From assembly GCF_900103585.1 (NCBI RefSeq), contig NZ_FNHV01000009.1, positions 62,001 through 126,000 on the forward strand: 64,000 nucleotides of DNA, read 5' to 3'. The stretch is from Streptomyces sp. cf386. GTDB lineage: Bacteria; Actinomycetota; Actinomycetes; Streptomycetales; Streptomycetaceae. Each line of letters starts with the position of its first letter. The stretch's first letter is position 1. Position numbers and translations under genes: made by a program. The notes under the pieces were generated by a model. The model was not told the DNA's origin. It did not search any database and saw only the letters and a list, made by a program, of their open reading frames with translations. Of the stretch, positions 17,024 to 25,129 are shown piece by piece.

Positions 17024-19618
17024 TCAATCTGAGCCGCTTGCGAGTGCCATGGTGAACAATGCCCGCCCCACCTGCGCGAATTCCCCCTTCGGGTGGTCCC
17101 GGAAGAGTGGTTCGGTGCCGAAGAGCACCGCGCGCGGGCCGCTGACCACCGAGGCCTGCCCCGCCGCGTCCGCGGGACCGCCGGAGCCGTCTGCCGAGGG
17201 CCGCCAGTGCCCGGAGACCAGCGGGTTCCCGGTCGCGTACGACTGCTCCACCCGGACCTTCGGGCCGAGATCCGTGAACCACACGGGCGCGTACACGAAG
17301 CCGTGGTCCGGGGCGCCGGACATCAGATCGCTGCGAGAGTTCACGACCCGCACCACACCGTTGGCGTCCCCGTTGCCCTCGACCGGCTTCGCGGCCAGCA
17401 GGTCGGTCGCCGAGCTGAGCCCGGCACCTGTGGCACCACGACCGACCAGACCATGCCGGTCGAGGAAGGCGTCGAGGGCGGTACGGGCGCCGGGGGTCAG
17501 GTCGCCGTGATCGAGCCCCGTCGACACGAACAGCACGTCCACCGACGACCAGTCGAACCCGGCGTTCAGCACGTCCGTCGAGACCGGCGTGACCTCGAAG
17601 TTCATCTCCCGCAGCGCGAACAGCTCACCCGAGGTGACGGCGGCGGCGACGCGGGTGCGGTGCAGCGGGGCGGTCCCGGTGAGCTTCGTGGCGTGGAAGG
17701 CGACGTCGTACGTACGGGCGGCCTCCGCGGCCTGGCGCCGCGCCGAGCCCGGCACGATCGCGCTGCCGTCGGCGGCGCGGCGCGCCTCGACGCCCTTGCG
17801 CAGCAGGGAGTTGAGGGCGGCGATCTCGTTCGGGTCGTCGAGCCGCAGCCGCAGATCACCGCGCGCGGCGACGTAGGCCACGGAAGCCGCCGCACGGACG
17901 GGACGCAGCACGCCGTACGGCAGACCCGGCAGCGTTCCGACGGACGCGCCCCACAGCCTGCCGAGGCTCCAGCCCGAGATGTCGTACATCACCGAGACCT
18001 TGTCGCTGATGTCCCGCCCGTCCGCGAGGAGCACGTTCGCGAGCCCGCGCTTGGGCTGGCGCATGTCGACGACGTACGCGCCCTTGGCGTACGTCTTCCC
18101 GCCGAGCCGGAAGGCGTGTGCCGCGCGGCTGACCCGTACGTCATTGGCGAGGAGATGGTCGACGAGGCGGGCGGCGGCGGTGGCGGAGCGCTGGGCGCCG
18201 GTGCCGGTTCCCGTGTCGGCCGGGATGACGTACGCGCGGGGGAAGCGGGTCGTGTAGACGTCCTCGGGGCCGATGCCGGGCACGCCCGGGACGGTCTCCT
18301 CGGACACGGGCACCTGCGCGGCGCCCGCCGCACCCCGCCGGAAGACCTCGATCTGGTCGGCGACCAGTGAGGTGCGCTTCGCCTGCACGAAGTCGAGGGT
18401 GGCGCGCAGGGCGGCCCCGGCGACGTCCACGTTGATCGCGGACCGGCGGCGCAGCTCGGCGGTCGGCAGGGTGTCGTACTCCTCGTTGTTCACCGCCAGC
18501 GGGATCTCCACCGTGTGCGCGGCGACCGTGCCGTGGAAGGCCGCGTACTGCGGGGTGAAGATCGGTGGCCAGTCGTCCCAGCCCTCCTCCTGGTCCCGGA
18601 ACGGGATCTGCGCGGGCTCGACGCCGTCCTTGGCGGGTGTGTAGCCCAGGCCGTTGACGGCGGCCTCCATGCCGAGGGCGTTGGCGTAGGTGTTCTTCAG
18701 GAAGAGGTCGTACTCGTAGTTCTCGCCGTGCGGGGGAGTGGTGGGCTCGATCAGGGTGCCGTTGACATAGCCGTGCAGGTCGAGCATGACGGCCGGCTGC
18801 TTGTCGATCTGGATCTGGCGCATCGCGCGCACCTCGGGCTGCGAGGCGGTCACGAAGTCCCGGTTCATGTCGAAGCCGTTGGCGTTGGTACGCGTTCCGG
18901 CGATACGGCCGTCCGGATTGGCGGTGATGTTGAAGTAGAGACGGCTGTGGGCGAGCAGATCGCGCGTCTTGCCGTCATCGGCCTTGGCGAGCCGCTCGAT
19001 GAGCTTGAGGGAGGCGTCGGTGCCCTCCCACTCGTTGCCGTGGATGTTGTTGTTGAAGAAGACCGGGGCTTTGTAGGTCTTCTTGATCTCCGGGGACTTG
19101 GCGGCGAGGGCGGGAGCGCTCTCGATCAGCTCGCGCATCCGCGCCTGGGCACGGGTCTGGCGGGCCGTCTCCGGGGCGGTGACGGTGACGAGGTAGAGCC
19201 GGTGCCCGCCGGCCGAGCGGCCCGCGACCTCGACGCTCACCCGGTCGCCGAGGGCCTGGAGGGCGTTCAGCTTCGGCGCGATGGCGTGGTACGGGGTGAG
19301 GCCGAGCTTGAGGGACTTGTCGGCCGGGTTCTCCGGGTCCGGGGTGAGGACCTGGCGGCGGGGGTAGCCGCGGCTGTCGTCGGCGATCGCCTCGGAGGCG
19401 GCACCGGCGCCGGTCAGGGCCCGCTGGGCGGCGCTGGGAGGCGTCCGCGCCGCGTCCCGGTCGAGTGCGGCCTCGCGGTGCGGGGGTTCGGGGTCGGCGA
19501 CGGCGACGGCGGTGTGCGGGGTGAGGAGCAGGGAGCCGGCCGTGGCGAGGGCGAGGGTGGCGATCAGAACGGGCCTTGCAGGAACGGGTCTCGCAGGAAC
19601 GGTTCTCGTGGTGCGCAC
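17024..19618 (-). CDS. Secreted M14-family zinc carboxypeptidase
   Basis: 864 residues using the GTG at 19618, which has AAGGAGG 5 nt upstream; the ATG at 19642 lies before that site. The basic N-terminus and hydrophobic core VLIATLALATAGSLLLTPHTA end in an AVA-type signal cleavage site. Zinc ligands are H193 and E196 in NNNIHGNEWEG and a His near 282 in LDLHGYVNG. NANGFDMNRDF is the substrate-binding Asn-Arg block, and HTVEIPL supplies the catalytic Glu. It probably trims peptides outside the cell. The long C-terminal half has no domain I recognise. It is the first gene of an operon with the serine hydrolase. Confidence 0.92.
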   Translation of the reverse strand: MRTTRTVPARPVPARPVLIATLALATAGSLLLTPHTAVAVADPEPPHREAALDRDAARTPPSAAQRALTGAGAASEAIADDSRGYPRRQVLTPDPENPADKSLKLGLTPYHAIAPKLNALQALGDRVSVEVAGRSAGGHRLYLVTVTAPETARQTRAQARMRELIESAPALAAKSPEIKKTYKAPVFFNNNIHGNEWEGTDASLKLIERLAKADDGKTRDLLAHSRLYFNITANPDGRIAGTRTNANGFDMNRDFVTASQPEVRAMRQIQIDKQPAVMLDLHGYVNGTLIEPTTPPHGENYEYDLFLKNTYANALGMEAAVNGLGYTPAKDGVEPAQIPFRDQEEGWDDWPPIFTPQYAAFHGTVAAHTVEIPLAVNNEEYDTLPTAELRRRSAINVDVAGAALRATLDFVQAKRTSLVADQIEVFRRGAAGAAQVPVSEETVPGVPGIGPEDVYTTRFPRAYVIPADTGTGTGAQRSATAAARLVDHLLANDVRVSRAAHAFRLGGKTYAKGAYVVDMRQPKRGLANVLLADGRDISDKVSVMYDISGWSLGRLWGASVGTLPGLPYGVLRPVRAAASVAYVAARGDLRLRLDDPNEIAALNSLLRKGVEARRAADGSAIVPGSARRQAAEAARTYDVAFHATKLTGTAPLHRTRVAAAVTSGELFALREMNFEVTPVSTDVLNAGFDWSSVDVLFVSTGLDHGDLTPGARTALDAFLDRHGLVGRGATGAGLSSATDLLAAKPVEGNGDANGVVRVVNSRSDLMSGAPDHGFVYAPVWFTDLGPKVRVEQSYATGNPLVSGHWRPSADGSGGPADAAGQASVVSGPRAVLFGTEPLFRDHPKGEFAQVGRALFTMALASGSD

Positions 19619-19703
19619 GCGTACCTCCTTCTGAGCTTCCAAAGATCGGTACGGCGAGGTCTACCTGTTCGACTCAACGGCAACAAGAGGGAGTTGGCGC
19701 CAC

Positions 19704-19735
19704 GGATGCCCCGGACGGCCCATATGGGGGCATCC
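19704..19735. promoter_or_regulatory. Inverted repeat between the carboxypeptidase gene and the divergent unknown gene
   Basis: GGATGCCCC and GGGGCATCC form a 9-bp inverted repeat with a 14-nt spacer in the 184-bp divergent region. It could be an operator or an RNA hairpin. No regulator gene is adjacent. Confidence 0.4.
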
Positions 19736-19802
19736 GGAGGCGGCATGCTGTGAGTGGCACAGGCGGCGGCAGGACGAACGGCTCAACGACGAGGAGAGCC
19801 CC

Positions 19803-20666
19803 ATGCCCACGATCCCCACGCTCCCCAGCAGGGACGACGTACTCCGCATGGCACGCAGCACGACCGACATCACCGGCCAACTCCTGGACACGGCCGGGAA
19901 CATCACCCGTATCGCGATCAACACCTTCGACCCCAGAGACGGTTCCGGCGCCGAGGTCCTGCGCGTGCTGCGGCAGACCACCGCCGAACTGGCCGAGGCG
20001 AGCGCGTCGCCGCAGGCCCAGGAGGCGTTCTACCGCATCGTCGAGACCCTCACCCGCCTCGGCACCAGCGGCGCGCCCCTCGCGGTCCACCCGGTGAGCG
20101 AACCGGCGCACGCCCTGCTCACGGCGTTGGGCGACAGCCTGCTGCCGGTGCTGGACGCGGTGGAGCCGGCGGTAGAGGAGTTCGCGGCGGCGCTCGGCGA
20201 GTTGGTCGAGGCGACCTCGCCCCTCCTCCCGGCGACGGCGGGAGTGGCGGCGGGCGCGCTGCTGGCCCTGACCCCGCTCCTCCGTTCCGCGGCGGAGGTA
20301 CTGCACGAGTCGTCCCCGGAACTGCGCCGCATGGCCGAGGCGTTGACCGCCGCGCTGGCCCCGCTGATGCCGCTCCAGGTGGCGCTGGCGGAACGCGCGG
20401 CCGTCGCCGGCGCGAACATCGTCCGGGCGACCCTCCCGCCCCTCGCCGACCTCACGGAGGCAGCGGCGGCGACCACGAAAGCGGCCCGCCCGTTCCTGAT
20501 CGCCGGTGAGGAGTTCCTGGTGTCCGGGCTGGAACGCCTGCAGCCCCTCCTGCTGACCGGGGCGTCGCGCGCGGGGCGGGTGGCGCGGGAGGTGGCGGTA
20601 CGGGTGTCGGCGGCGGTGAGCCCGGCCGCCGAGCAGGGGGTGGTGGTGGCGGTCACTCCCGCGTGA
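19803..20666 (+). CDS. Hypothetical Ala/Leu-rich helical protein
   Basis: 287 residues; the ATG at 19803 follows CGAGGAG. The sequence is rich in Ala, Leu, Thr and Glu and predicts a chain of amphipathic helices (for example TTDITGQLLDTAGNITRIAI, LLPVLDAVEPAVEEFAAAL, AAVAGANIVRATLPPLADL). It has no cysteine, no strong transmembrane segment and no signal peptide. It resembles phasin-like or apolipoprotein-like helical bundles in composition only; I do not recognise the family. It is divergent from the carboxypeptidase gene and followed by EI24. Confidence 0.75.
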   Translation: MPTIPTLPSRDDVLRMARSTTDITGQLLDTAGNITRIAINTFDPRDGSGAEVLRVLRQTTAELAEASASPQAQEAFYRIVETLTRLGTSGAPLAVHPVSEPAHALLTALGDSLLPVLDAVEPAVEEFAAALGELVEATSPLLPATAGVAAGALLALTPLLRSAAEVLHESSPELRRMAEALTAALAPLMPLQVALAERAAVAGANIVRATLPPLADLTEAAAATTKAARPFLIAGEEFLVSGLERLQPLLLTGASRAGRVAREVAVRVSAAVSPAAEQGVVVAVTPA

Positions 20667-20739
20667 GGGCTGTGAGCTCGCCCGAGCTGCGGTGACCGGT
20701 CCCCGAAACGACCGTGACTCCTGTGTGACACGCCCCGAC

Positions 20740-20745
20740 TAGAGT
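20740..20745 (+). promoter_or_regulatory. -10 box (TAGAGT) implying a leaderless EI24 mRNA
   Basis: TAGAGT is separated from the ATG at 20752 by only 6 nt, and there is no ribosome-binding site before the ATG. The -35 region is weak (GTGACT/ACTCCT). Confidence 0.5.
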
Positions 20746-20751
20746 TCCCTC

Positions 20752-21555
20752 ATGCGCGATCTTGGTGCCGGTTTCAGATATCTCCTCAAGGGCCAGCGAT
20801 GGGTGGCCCGGCACGGCAAGCAGTACGGCTTCGGGCTGATCCCGGGCCTGATCACCCTGGTGCTCTACGCGGCCGCGCTGGTCGCGCTCGCGCTCTGGGG
20901 CCAGGACTTCGTGGCCTGGACGACGCCGTTCGCCGACGACTGGTCGAGCCCCTGGCAGGGCCTGTTCCGTGGCTTCCTCACGGCCGTCCTGTTCGTCCTG
21001 GGCCTGCTCCTCTCGGTCGTCACCTTCACCGCCGTGACGCTCCTGATCGGCCAGCCCTTCTACGAGAACCTCTCCGAGAAGGTCGACCGGGACGTCTCCC
21101 CCGACGGCACGGCCCCCGAGTCCGGCCTGCCGCTCTGGCGCGAGCTGTGGATCTCGGGCCGCGACAGCCTGCGCATCGTGCTGCGCGCCGCCGTCTGGGG
21201 CGTGCTGCTCTTCGCCCTCGGCTTCATCCCGGTCGTCGGCCAGACGGTCGTACCGGTCGTCGGCGTCATCGTCACCGGCTTCTTCCTCACCGAGGAACTC
21301 ACGGCGGTCGCCCTCCAACGCCGCCGAGTGGAAGCCCGCGACCGCCTCACCCTCCTCCGCTCCCGAAAGACCCTGATCTGGGGCTTCGGCACGCCTCTCG
21401 CGGCGGCCTTCCTGGTGCCGTTCGTGGCGGTGTTCCTGATGCCGGGGGCGGTGGCGGGGGCGACGCTGATGGCGCGGGAGCTGATGGGGGAGGAGACGGA
21501 GGAGGAGCAGAACGGGCATTCGCTTCCAGGCAGTTTCAGCCCGTCCGGCGTTTGA
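20752..21555 (+). CDS. EI24 domain-containing membrane protein (CysZ-like)
   Basis: 267 residues. The start GAGFRYLLKGQRWVARHGKQ is typical of actinobacterial EI24/CysZ-like proteins. Four hydrophobic stretches (about residues 27-50, 68-98, 142-170 and 205-235) alternate with a soluble loop containing IGQPFYENLSEKVDRDVSP, the family's best conserved segment. E. coli CysZ conducts sulfate, but for this branch the substrate is unknown. The last eight residues (SFSPSGV and stop) are encoded by a dispersed repeat that begins at about 21536, so the native C-terminus was probably replaced. Confidence 0.88.
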   Translation: MRDLGAGFRYLLKGQRWVARHGKQYGFGLIPGLITLVLYAAALVALALWGQDFVAWTTPFADDWSSPWQGLFRGFLTAVLFVLGLLLSVVTFTAVTLLIGQPFYENLSEKVDRDVSPDGTAPESGLPLWRELWISGRDSLRIVLRAAVWGVLLFALGFIPVVGQTVVPVVGVIVTGFFLTEELTAVALQRRRVEARDRLTLLRSRKTLIWGFGTPLAAAFLVPFVAVFLMPGAVAGATLMARELMGEETEEEQNGHSLPGSFSPSGV

Positions 21556-21610
21556 GGACGAGGCCCCTTCAGGGCCGAAGCGGGGGTCCGGGGACGGCAG
21601 CCCCCGGGGA
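21536..21610. repeat. Dispersed Streptomyces repeat (GCCCGTCCGGCGTTTGAGGAC type)
   Basis: The stretch begins TTCAGCCCGTCCGGCGTTTG, runs through AGGACGAGGC and GGGGGTCCGGGG, and ends in CAGCCCCCGGGG. I recognise this as a repeat that is common in intergenic regions of many Streptomyces genomes. Here it contains the last codons and stop of the EI24 gene. A shorter relative is at 13554-13583. Confidence 0.7.
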
Positions 21611-21665
21611 CGGGACGGGTAGGGGGCGGCGGGGGCGAAAACCCTCGACGCCCGCCCCCCCGCAC

Positions 21666-22982
21666 CTACGAACCCGACGCCGCACCCACCGCGGTAGCCA
21701 CAATCGCCCGCACCTGCGCCACGATGTCCACCCGGTTCCGCACGAACTCCGGATCCGTTACCACCCCCGTCGCCGGATCCGTGTTCCCCGCCCCGAACTG
21801 CAGCACCGGCGTGTGCACATGCCCACCCGGCAGCGTGTCGTGCAGCCCCAGCCGGTCCCGCAACAGCGTCGCTCGGTAGGCGATCTCATTGGACAGGTAG
21901 TTCCCACCGCCCCCGGCCCGCGCGACGGACCCCGCCGTCGGCCCGTCCGGCCGAACGACCGCGTCCGTCCCGCCCGCCGGAATCTCGGTCACGCTGGTGT
22001 TGTCGTACACGGGGAATCGCCCGGTGTTCGCGGCGACGATCGACGCGTACGGCAGCGTCGTCGACGTCCACTGCGGCTGCGAGGCCGGATCGGTGACCGG
22101 GACGGTCTCGGTGCGCGAGAGGTTCTCGTTGTCGGGGAACCCACCCCGCCAGGCACCGTTGGTCCGCTCGATGTCGAACCTCCCGACCCGCCCCTGGCTG
22201 ACGGTCGTGAACAGATCGATCTGCTTCAGATACGGCCGCAGCGTCCGCTCCACCGTCCCTCCCCCAGTGCCGAAAGCCTGGGAGGTGCCCCCAGCGAAGT
22301 CCTGCCACCGCACGGGGAACACGGCGGTCTCCACCCGCGCAGGCCCGTCCGCCGTCTCGATCACCGTGCCGTCGAGGGCGAGCGCGGTGGCCCCGGAGGG
22401 GTTGGAGATACGGATGTCCCGGTCGAGGGTGAAGGGATCGAACCCGGTGACGAGGACCCGCTTGAGCGCTTTGCTCCCCTTGGTTCCCTCAATCCGTTCG
22501 CCGCCGTACGGGTACCGAATATCGCCCTGCCCACGCGAGCCCCGCTCCAACGCATCCAGCAGCGCGCGCCGCTGACCGTCACTCAACCCGAACCCCGGCT
22601 CCCACGTACGCACCTCCCGCGTCATCGACAACCGCGCCCAGTACAACGGCCGATCGTCGTCCCGGCTCAGATCACCGCCCGCCGGGCCCCGCCCCTGTAC
22701 CCGGTCGACGGCCCGCCGCCACAGCGCCGACCCCTCGCGTACGACGACGCGGCGGGCCTGCGCGTACGAGCGCGCGGCGCCGAGGTCACGGGCGAACTCA
22801 GCTGTGGCGGCGTCGAATCCGGAGCGGCGCAGGATCTCCTGCGGGACCGCCTTGTCGAGGCGCTGTTCCTCGACGGTCGGCGCGGGCGCCGTCTCGGCGG
22901 CGGCCGCCCCGGTCGTCGGGGCCGAGAAACCGGCCAGCAGGGCGAGGCCGAGGACGCCGATCCGAACGCGTATGGAATTCAA
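21666..22982 (-). CDS. Secreted pyroglutamyl-peptidase (Pcp/C15)-like protein with Cys-to-Ser change
   Basis: 438 residues. The N-terminus IRVRIGVLGLALLAGFSAPTTGAAAA is a signal peptide. A roughly 160-residue extension precedes the C15-like core, which starts at KRVLVTGFDPFTLDRDIRISNPSGATALAL, matching the ILVTGFEPF...NPS opening of pyrrolidone carboxylate peptidases. In the family the nucleophile lies in a motif like AGTFVCN; here the aligned segment reads AGGGGNYLSNEIAYRATLL with Ser364 (TCC) in place of Cys. A His is present in GGHVHTPVLQF. It may therefore be inactive, or a serine variant. Secretion is also unusual for this family. Confidence 0.82.
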   Translation of the reverse strand: MNSIRVRIGVLGLALLAGFSAPTTGAAAAETAPAPTVEEQRLDKAVPQEILRRSGFDAATAEFARDLGAARSYAQARRVVVREGSALWRRAVDRVQGRGPAGGDLSRDDDRPLYWARLSMTREVRTWEPGFGLSDGQRRALLDALERGSRGQGDIRYPYGGERIEGTKGSKALKRVLVTGFDPFTLDRDIRISNPSGATALALDGTVIETADGPARVETAVFPVRWQDFAGGTSQAFGTGGGTVERTLRPYLKQIDLFTTVSQGRVGRFDIERTNGAWRGGFPDNENLSRTETVPVTDPASQPQWTSTTLPYASIVAANTGRFPVYDNTSVTEIPAGGTDAVVRPDGPTAGSVARAGGGGNYLSNEIAYRATLLRDRLGLHDTLPGGHVHTPVLQFGAGNTDPATGVVTDPEFVRNRVDIVAQVRAIVATAVGAASGS

Positions 22983-23069
22983 GGGAGTTCCGGTCCTTCC
23001 GTCACGGTGGGGGGTGAGGCAGTGCGTGCGTGGTGCGGGACGCGGGAAGTATCGCGTGGCGGGAGTGGT

Positions 23070-24005
23070 CTACGCCATGGTGCGGGAAATCTCCCTCACC
23101 GCTCCCCGCAAGGCGTCCACGAACGCTTCCCCCGCCGATGTCAACGACCGCCCCCGCACCGCCGCCGCGTAGACGGCCCGCGCCGGGCCGCCCTCGTCCA
23201 GCACGGGAAGCAGGGCCACATCCGGGCGCACGGACGCGGCGGCCAGCGCCGGCACCAGGGCGACGCCGAGGCCTGCGGCCACATACCCCTGCTTCGCGGT
23301 CCACTCACCGACGACATGCGCGACACGCGCCCGGAAGCCCTGCCGCAGGGCGGCGTCGAGGAGGGTGCCCTCGGGGCGGGAGCTGCCGGATACCCAGTCC
23401 TCGTCGGCGAGTTGACCCAGCCGTACGGGTCCTGCGCGGCCCACGAGGGGGTGCGCGGCCGGCACGGCGACGTACAGGGACTCGTCGAGGAGGTGGTGGA
23501 GTTCGTATGCCTCCAGCGGGGCGCGGCCCGTGGTCGAGACGACCGCCAGGTCGAGGTGGCCGGCGGTGAGGCGTTCCAGGAGCACCGGCGTGAAGCCTTC
23601 CTCGCGGGTCACATGGACGCGGGGGTGCCGGGCCCGGAAGGCGGCCAGCGCCTGCGGCACCAGCCCCGCGTCGGCCGTGGCGAAGGCCCCGAACCGCAGC
23701 CGCCCGCCGGTGATCTCGCGCAGCGCGGCCAGCTCGCGCACGGCCCCGCCCAGCGACTCGGCGACGGTCTCGGCGTACGGCACGAGAACCTGCCCGGCCT
23801 CGGTGAGCCGCACTCCCCGTGGCAGCCGGTCGAACAGCGGGCCGCCGCCCAACGCCCCCTCCAGTGAGGAGATCTGACGCGACACGGCGGACTGGGTCCA
23901 TCCGAGGGTCCGAGCGGCGCCGGTGAAGGAGCCGGACCGTGCGACCTCCAGGAAAGCCCTCAGCCACACGGTGGACACCTCGGGAAACTCATGCTGATTC
24001 GGCAT
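23070..24005 (-). CDS. LysR-family transcriptional regulator
   Basis: 311 residues from the ATG at 24005 (MPNQHEF). The N-terminal HTH reads WLRAFLEVARSGSFTGAARTL, GWTQSAVSRQISSLEGALGG and LFDRLPRGVRLTEAGQVLVPY, typical of LTTRs, followed by the effector domain. A longer frame to 24083 would overlap the divergent RidA gene. The complement carries TTGAGA-N17-CAGCAT ending 7 nt before the ATG at 24005, which supports this start and a leaderless mRNA. It is divergent from RidA and probably regulates it. Confidence 0.92.
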   Translation of the reverse strand: MPNQHEFPEVSTVWLRAFLEVARSGSFTGAARTLGWTQSAVSRQISSLEGALGGGPLFDRLPRGVRLTEAGQVLVPYAETVAESLGGAVRELAALREITGGRLRFGAFATADAGLVPQALAAFRARHPRVHVTREEGFTPVLLERLTAGHLDLAVVSTTGRAPLEAYELHHLLDESLYVAVPAAHPLVGRAGPVRLGQLADEDWVSGSSRPEGTLLDAALRQGFRARVAHVVGEWTAKQGYVAAGLGVALVPALAAASVRPDVALLPVLDEGGPARAVYAAAVRGRSLTSAGEAFVDALRGAVREISRTMA

Positions 24006-24063
24006 GACAGCCATGCTGGACATTCGCTTGTCGCATCTCAAGCCCACGCCTAGCGTCGACGGC
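24006..24063. promoter_or_regulatory. Overlapping divergent promoters of the LysR and RidA genes
   Basis: Rightward: TTGTCG (24028-24033), 17-bp spacer, TAGCGT (24051-24056), then 7 nt to the ATG at 24064. Leftward (complement): TTGAGA (24041-24036), 17-bp spacer, CAGCAT (24018-24013), then 7 nt to the ATG at 24005. Both fit leaderless transcripts, and the two -35 boxes are only 2 bp apart. This is the natural place for LysR control. Confidence 0.6.
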
Positions 24064-24474
24064 ATGGAGACCACCATCGACAACCCGCCGTCCGCGCCCC
24101 AGCCCCTCAGCCCGTACTACTCCCAGGTCGCCCGCGTCGAACACGCCGACGGCGGCGCCCTGTTGTTCCTCTCCGGGCAGATCGCCGAGGGTGCCACCGT
24201 CGCCGAGCAGACCCGCGGCATCTTCGAGACGATCGCCGCCCTGTTGGGGGCCCACGGGGCCGGCCTCGCGGACGTCATCAACATCCGCACCTGTCTCACC
24301 GACATCGGCACGCTGCACGAATACGGCACCGTACGGCGGCAGTTCCTCACGGGCACCCCGCCCACCAGCATGACCTTCGAGGTGCCGAGGCTGTTCCGGC
24401 CGGAGGCCCTGGTGGAGGTCGAGGTCGTCGCCGCCGTCAGTCCCGATCCGTCGGCTCCTCGCCCAACAGCCTGA
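24064..24474 (+). CDS. RidA/YjgF family protein (enamine/imine deaminase)
   Basis: 136 residues from the ATG at 24064, chosen because the TAGCGT box 8 nt before it predicts a leaderless start. Family features are SPYYSQVARVE, LLFLSGQIAEGATVAEQTRG, ADVINIRTCLTDI and the C-terminal FEVPRLFRPEALVEVEVVAA. The Arg that binds the substrate carboxylate in RidA is not clearly at its usual place; the region reads ...FEVPRLF. Family members hydrolyse reactive enamines such as 2-aminoacrylate; some have other roles. The 3' end overlaps the convergent TetR gene by 38 bp. Confidence 0.9.
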   Translation: METTIDNPPSAPQPLSPYYSQVARVEHADGGALLFLSGQIAEGATVAEQTRGIFETIAALLGAHGAGLADVINIRTCLTDIGTLHEYGTVRRQFLTGTPPTSMTFEVPRLFRPEALVEVEVVAAVSPDPSAPRPTA

Positions 24475-25027
24475 GGAAGTCCCGGAACGCCCCCGGCATG
24501 TCCACCGACTCGGGGTCCAGGAGCCACTGGTACTGGAGCCCGTCCATCACGGCCACCAGCAGGGGAGCGGTGCGCTCGGGTGTGAGCCCGTTCGGGAGCC
24601 GGTCGCCGTACTCGGCGCGCAGGACCTCCGCCATGCTCGCCCGCACGCGCGTGTACCGCTCGGTGAAGTACGCGCGCGCCGGATGCCCCTCCGTCACGCT
24701 CTCGCCGAGCAGCGCCGAGAAGGTCTGGATGATCGCGGGCCGCATCGCGTTGTACTCGACGAGTGAGGCGAGCAGGTCGACCCGCCACCGGGTGTCGGGC
24801 ACGGCGTCCCACTGGTCCCGCTCCTGGAGCACGGCGACGAGCAGCGCGCCCTTGGTCGGGAAGTAGTGCAGCAGCCCCTGCTGGGTGAGCCCGACCCGTT
24901 CCGCGACCGCGCCCAGGCTCGCCCCCCGGTAACCGCGCTCGGCGATCACCTCCAGTGCCGCCCGGACGATCTCGGCGCGGCGCTCCTCGCTCCTGACCCT
25001 CGCGTTCATGGCGTCACCGTACGACAT
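24437..25027 (-). CDS. TetR-family transcriptional regulator
   Basis: 196 residues. The N-terminal HTH reads RAEIVRAALEVIAERGYRGA, SLGAVAERVGLTQQGLLHYF, followed by PTKGALLVAVL; a C-terminal TetR ligand domain follows. The start is either the ATG at 25027 or the ATG at 25009 (MNARVRSEERR). The second has TACGGT 6 nt upstream and would be leaderless. It is divergent from the GH3 beta-glucosidase gene with three AGGT-type half-sites between them, so it likely represses that gene in response to a sugar or aglycone. The 3' end overlaps RidA antisense. Confidence 0.9.
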   Translation of the reverse strand: MSYGDAMNARVRSEERRAEIVRAALEVIAERGYRGASLGAVAERVGLTQQGLLHYFPTKGALLVAVLQERDQWDAVPDTRWRVDLLASLVEYNAMRPAIIQTFSALLGESVTEGHPARAYFTERYTRVRASMAEVLRAEYGDRLPNGLTPERTAPLLVAVMDGLQYQWLLDPESVDMPGAFRDFLRLLGEEPTDRD

Positions 25028-25043
25028 CGCCGTACACGCAATA

Positions 25044-25073
25044 TAACAGCAAGGTAACGAAACCTACCGGCCT
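25044..25073. promoter_or_regulatory. Candidate TetR operator before the GH3 gene
   Basis: Half-sites AGGT, ACCT and AGGT occur in the string AGGTAACGAAACCT followed by ACCGGCCTACAGGT. This gives two overlapping inverted repeats (AGGT-N6-ACCT and an imperfect CCT..AGG palindrome). The region is unusually AT-rich for this genome (AATATAACA just upstream). Binding is inferred. Confidence 0.45.
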
Positions 25074-25129
25074 ACAGGTACCCGATGCAGGATGGAGCCA
25101 ACGCCCGGACTCAACGAGGAGGCACCGCG

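Noticed and set aside
20799..23867. Long open frame (1022 aa) on the plus strand
   Set aside because: It covers EI24 (+1 frame), the secreted Pcp-like gene and the LysR gene on other frames; its composition is His/Arg/Gly/Pro-rich as expected of a shadow frame in high-GC DNA.
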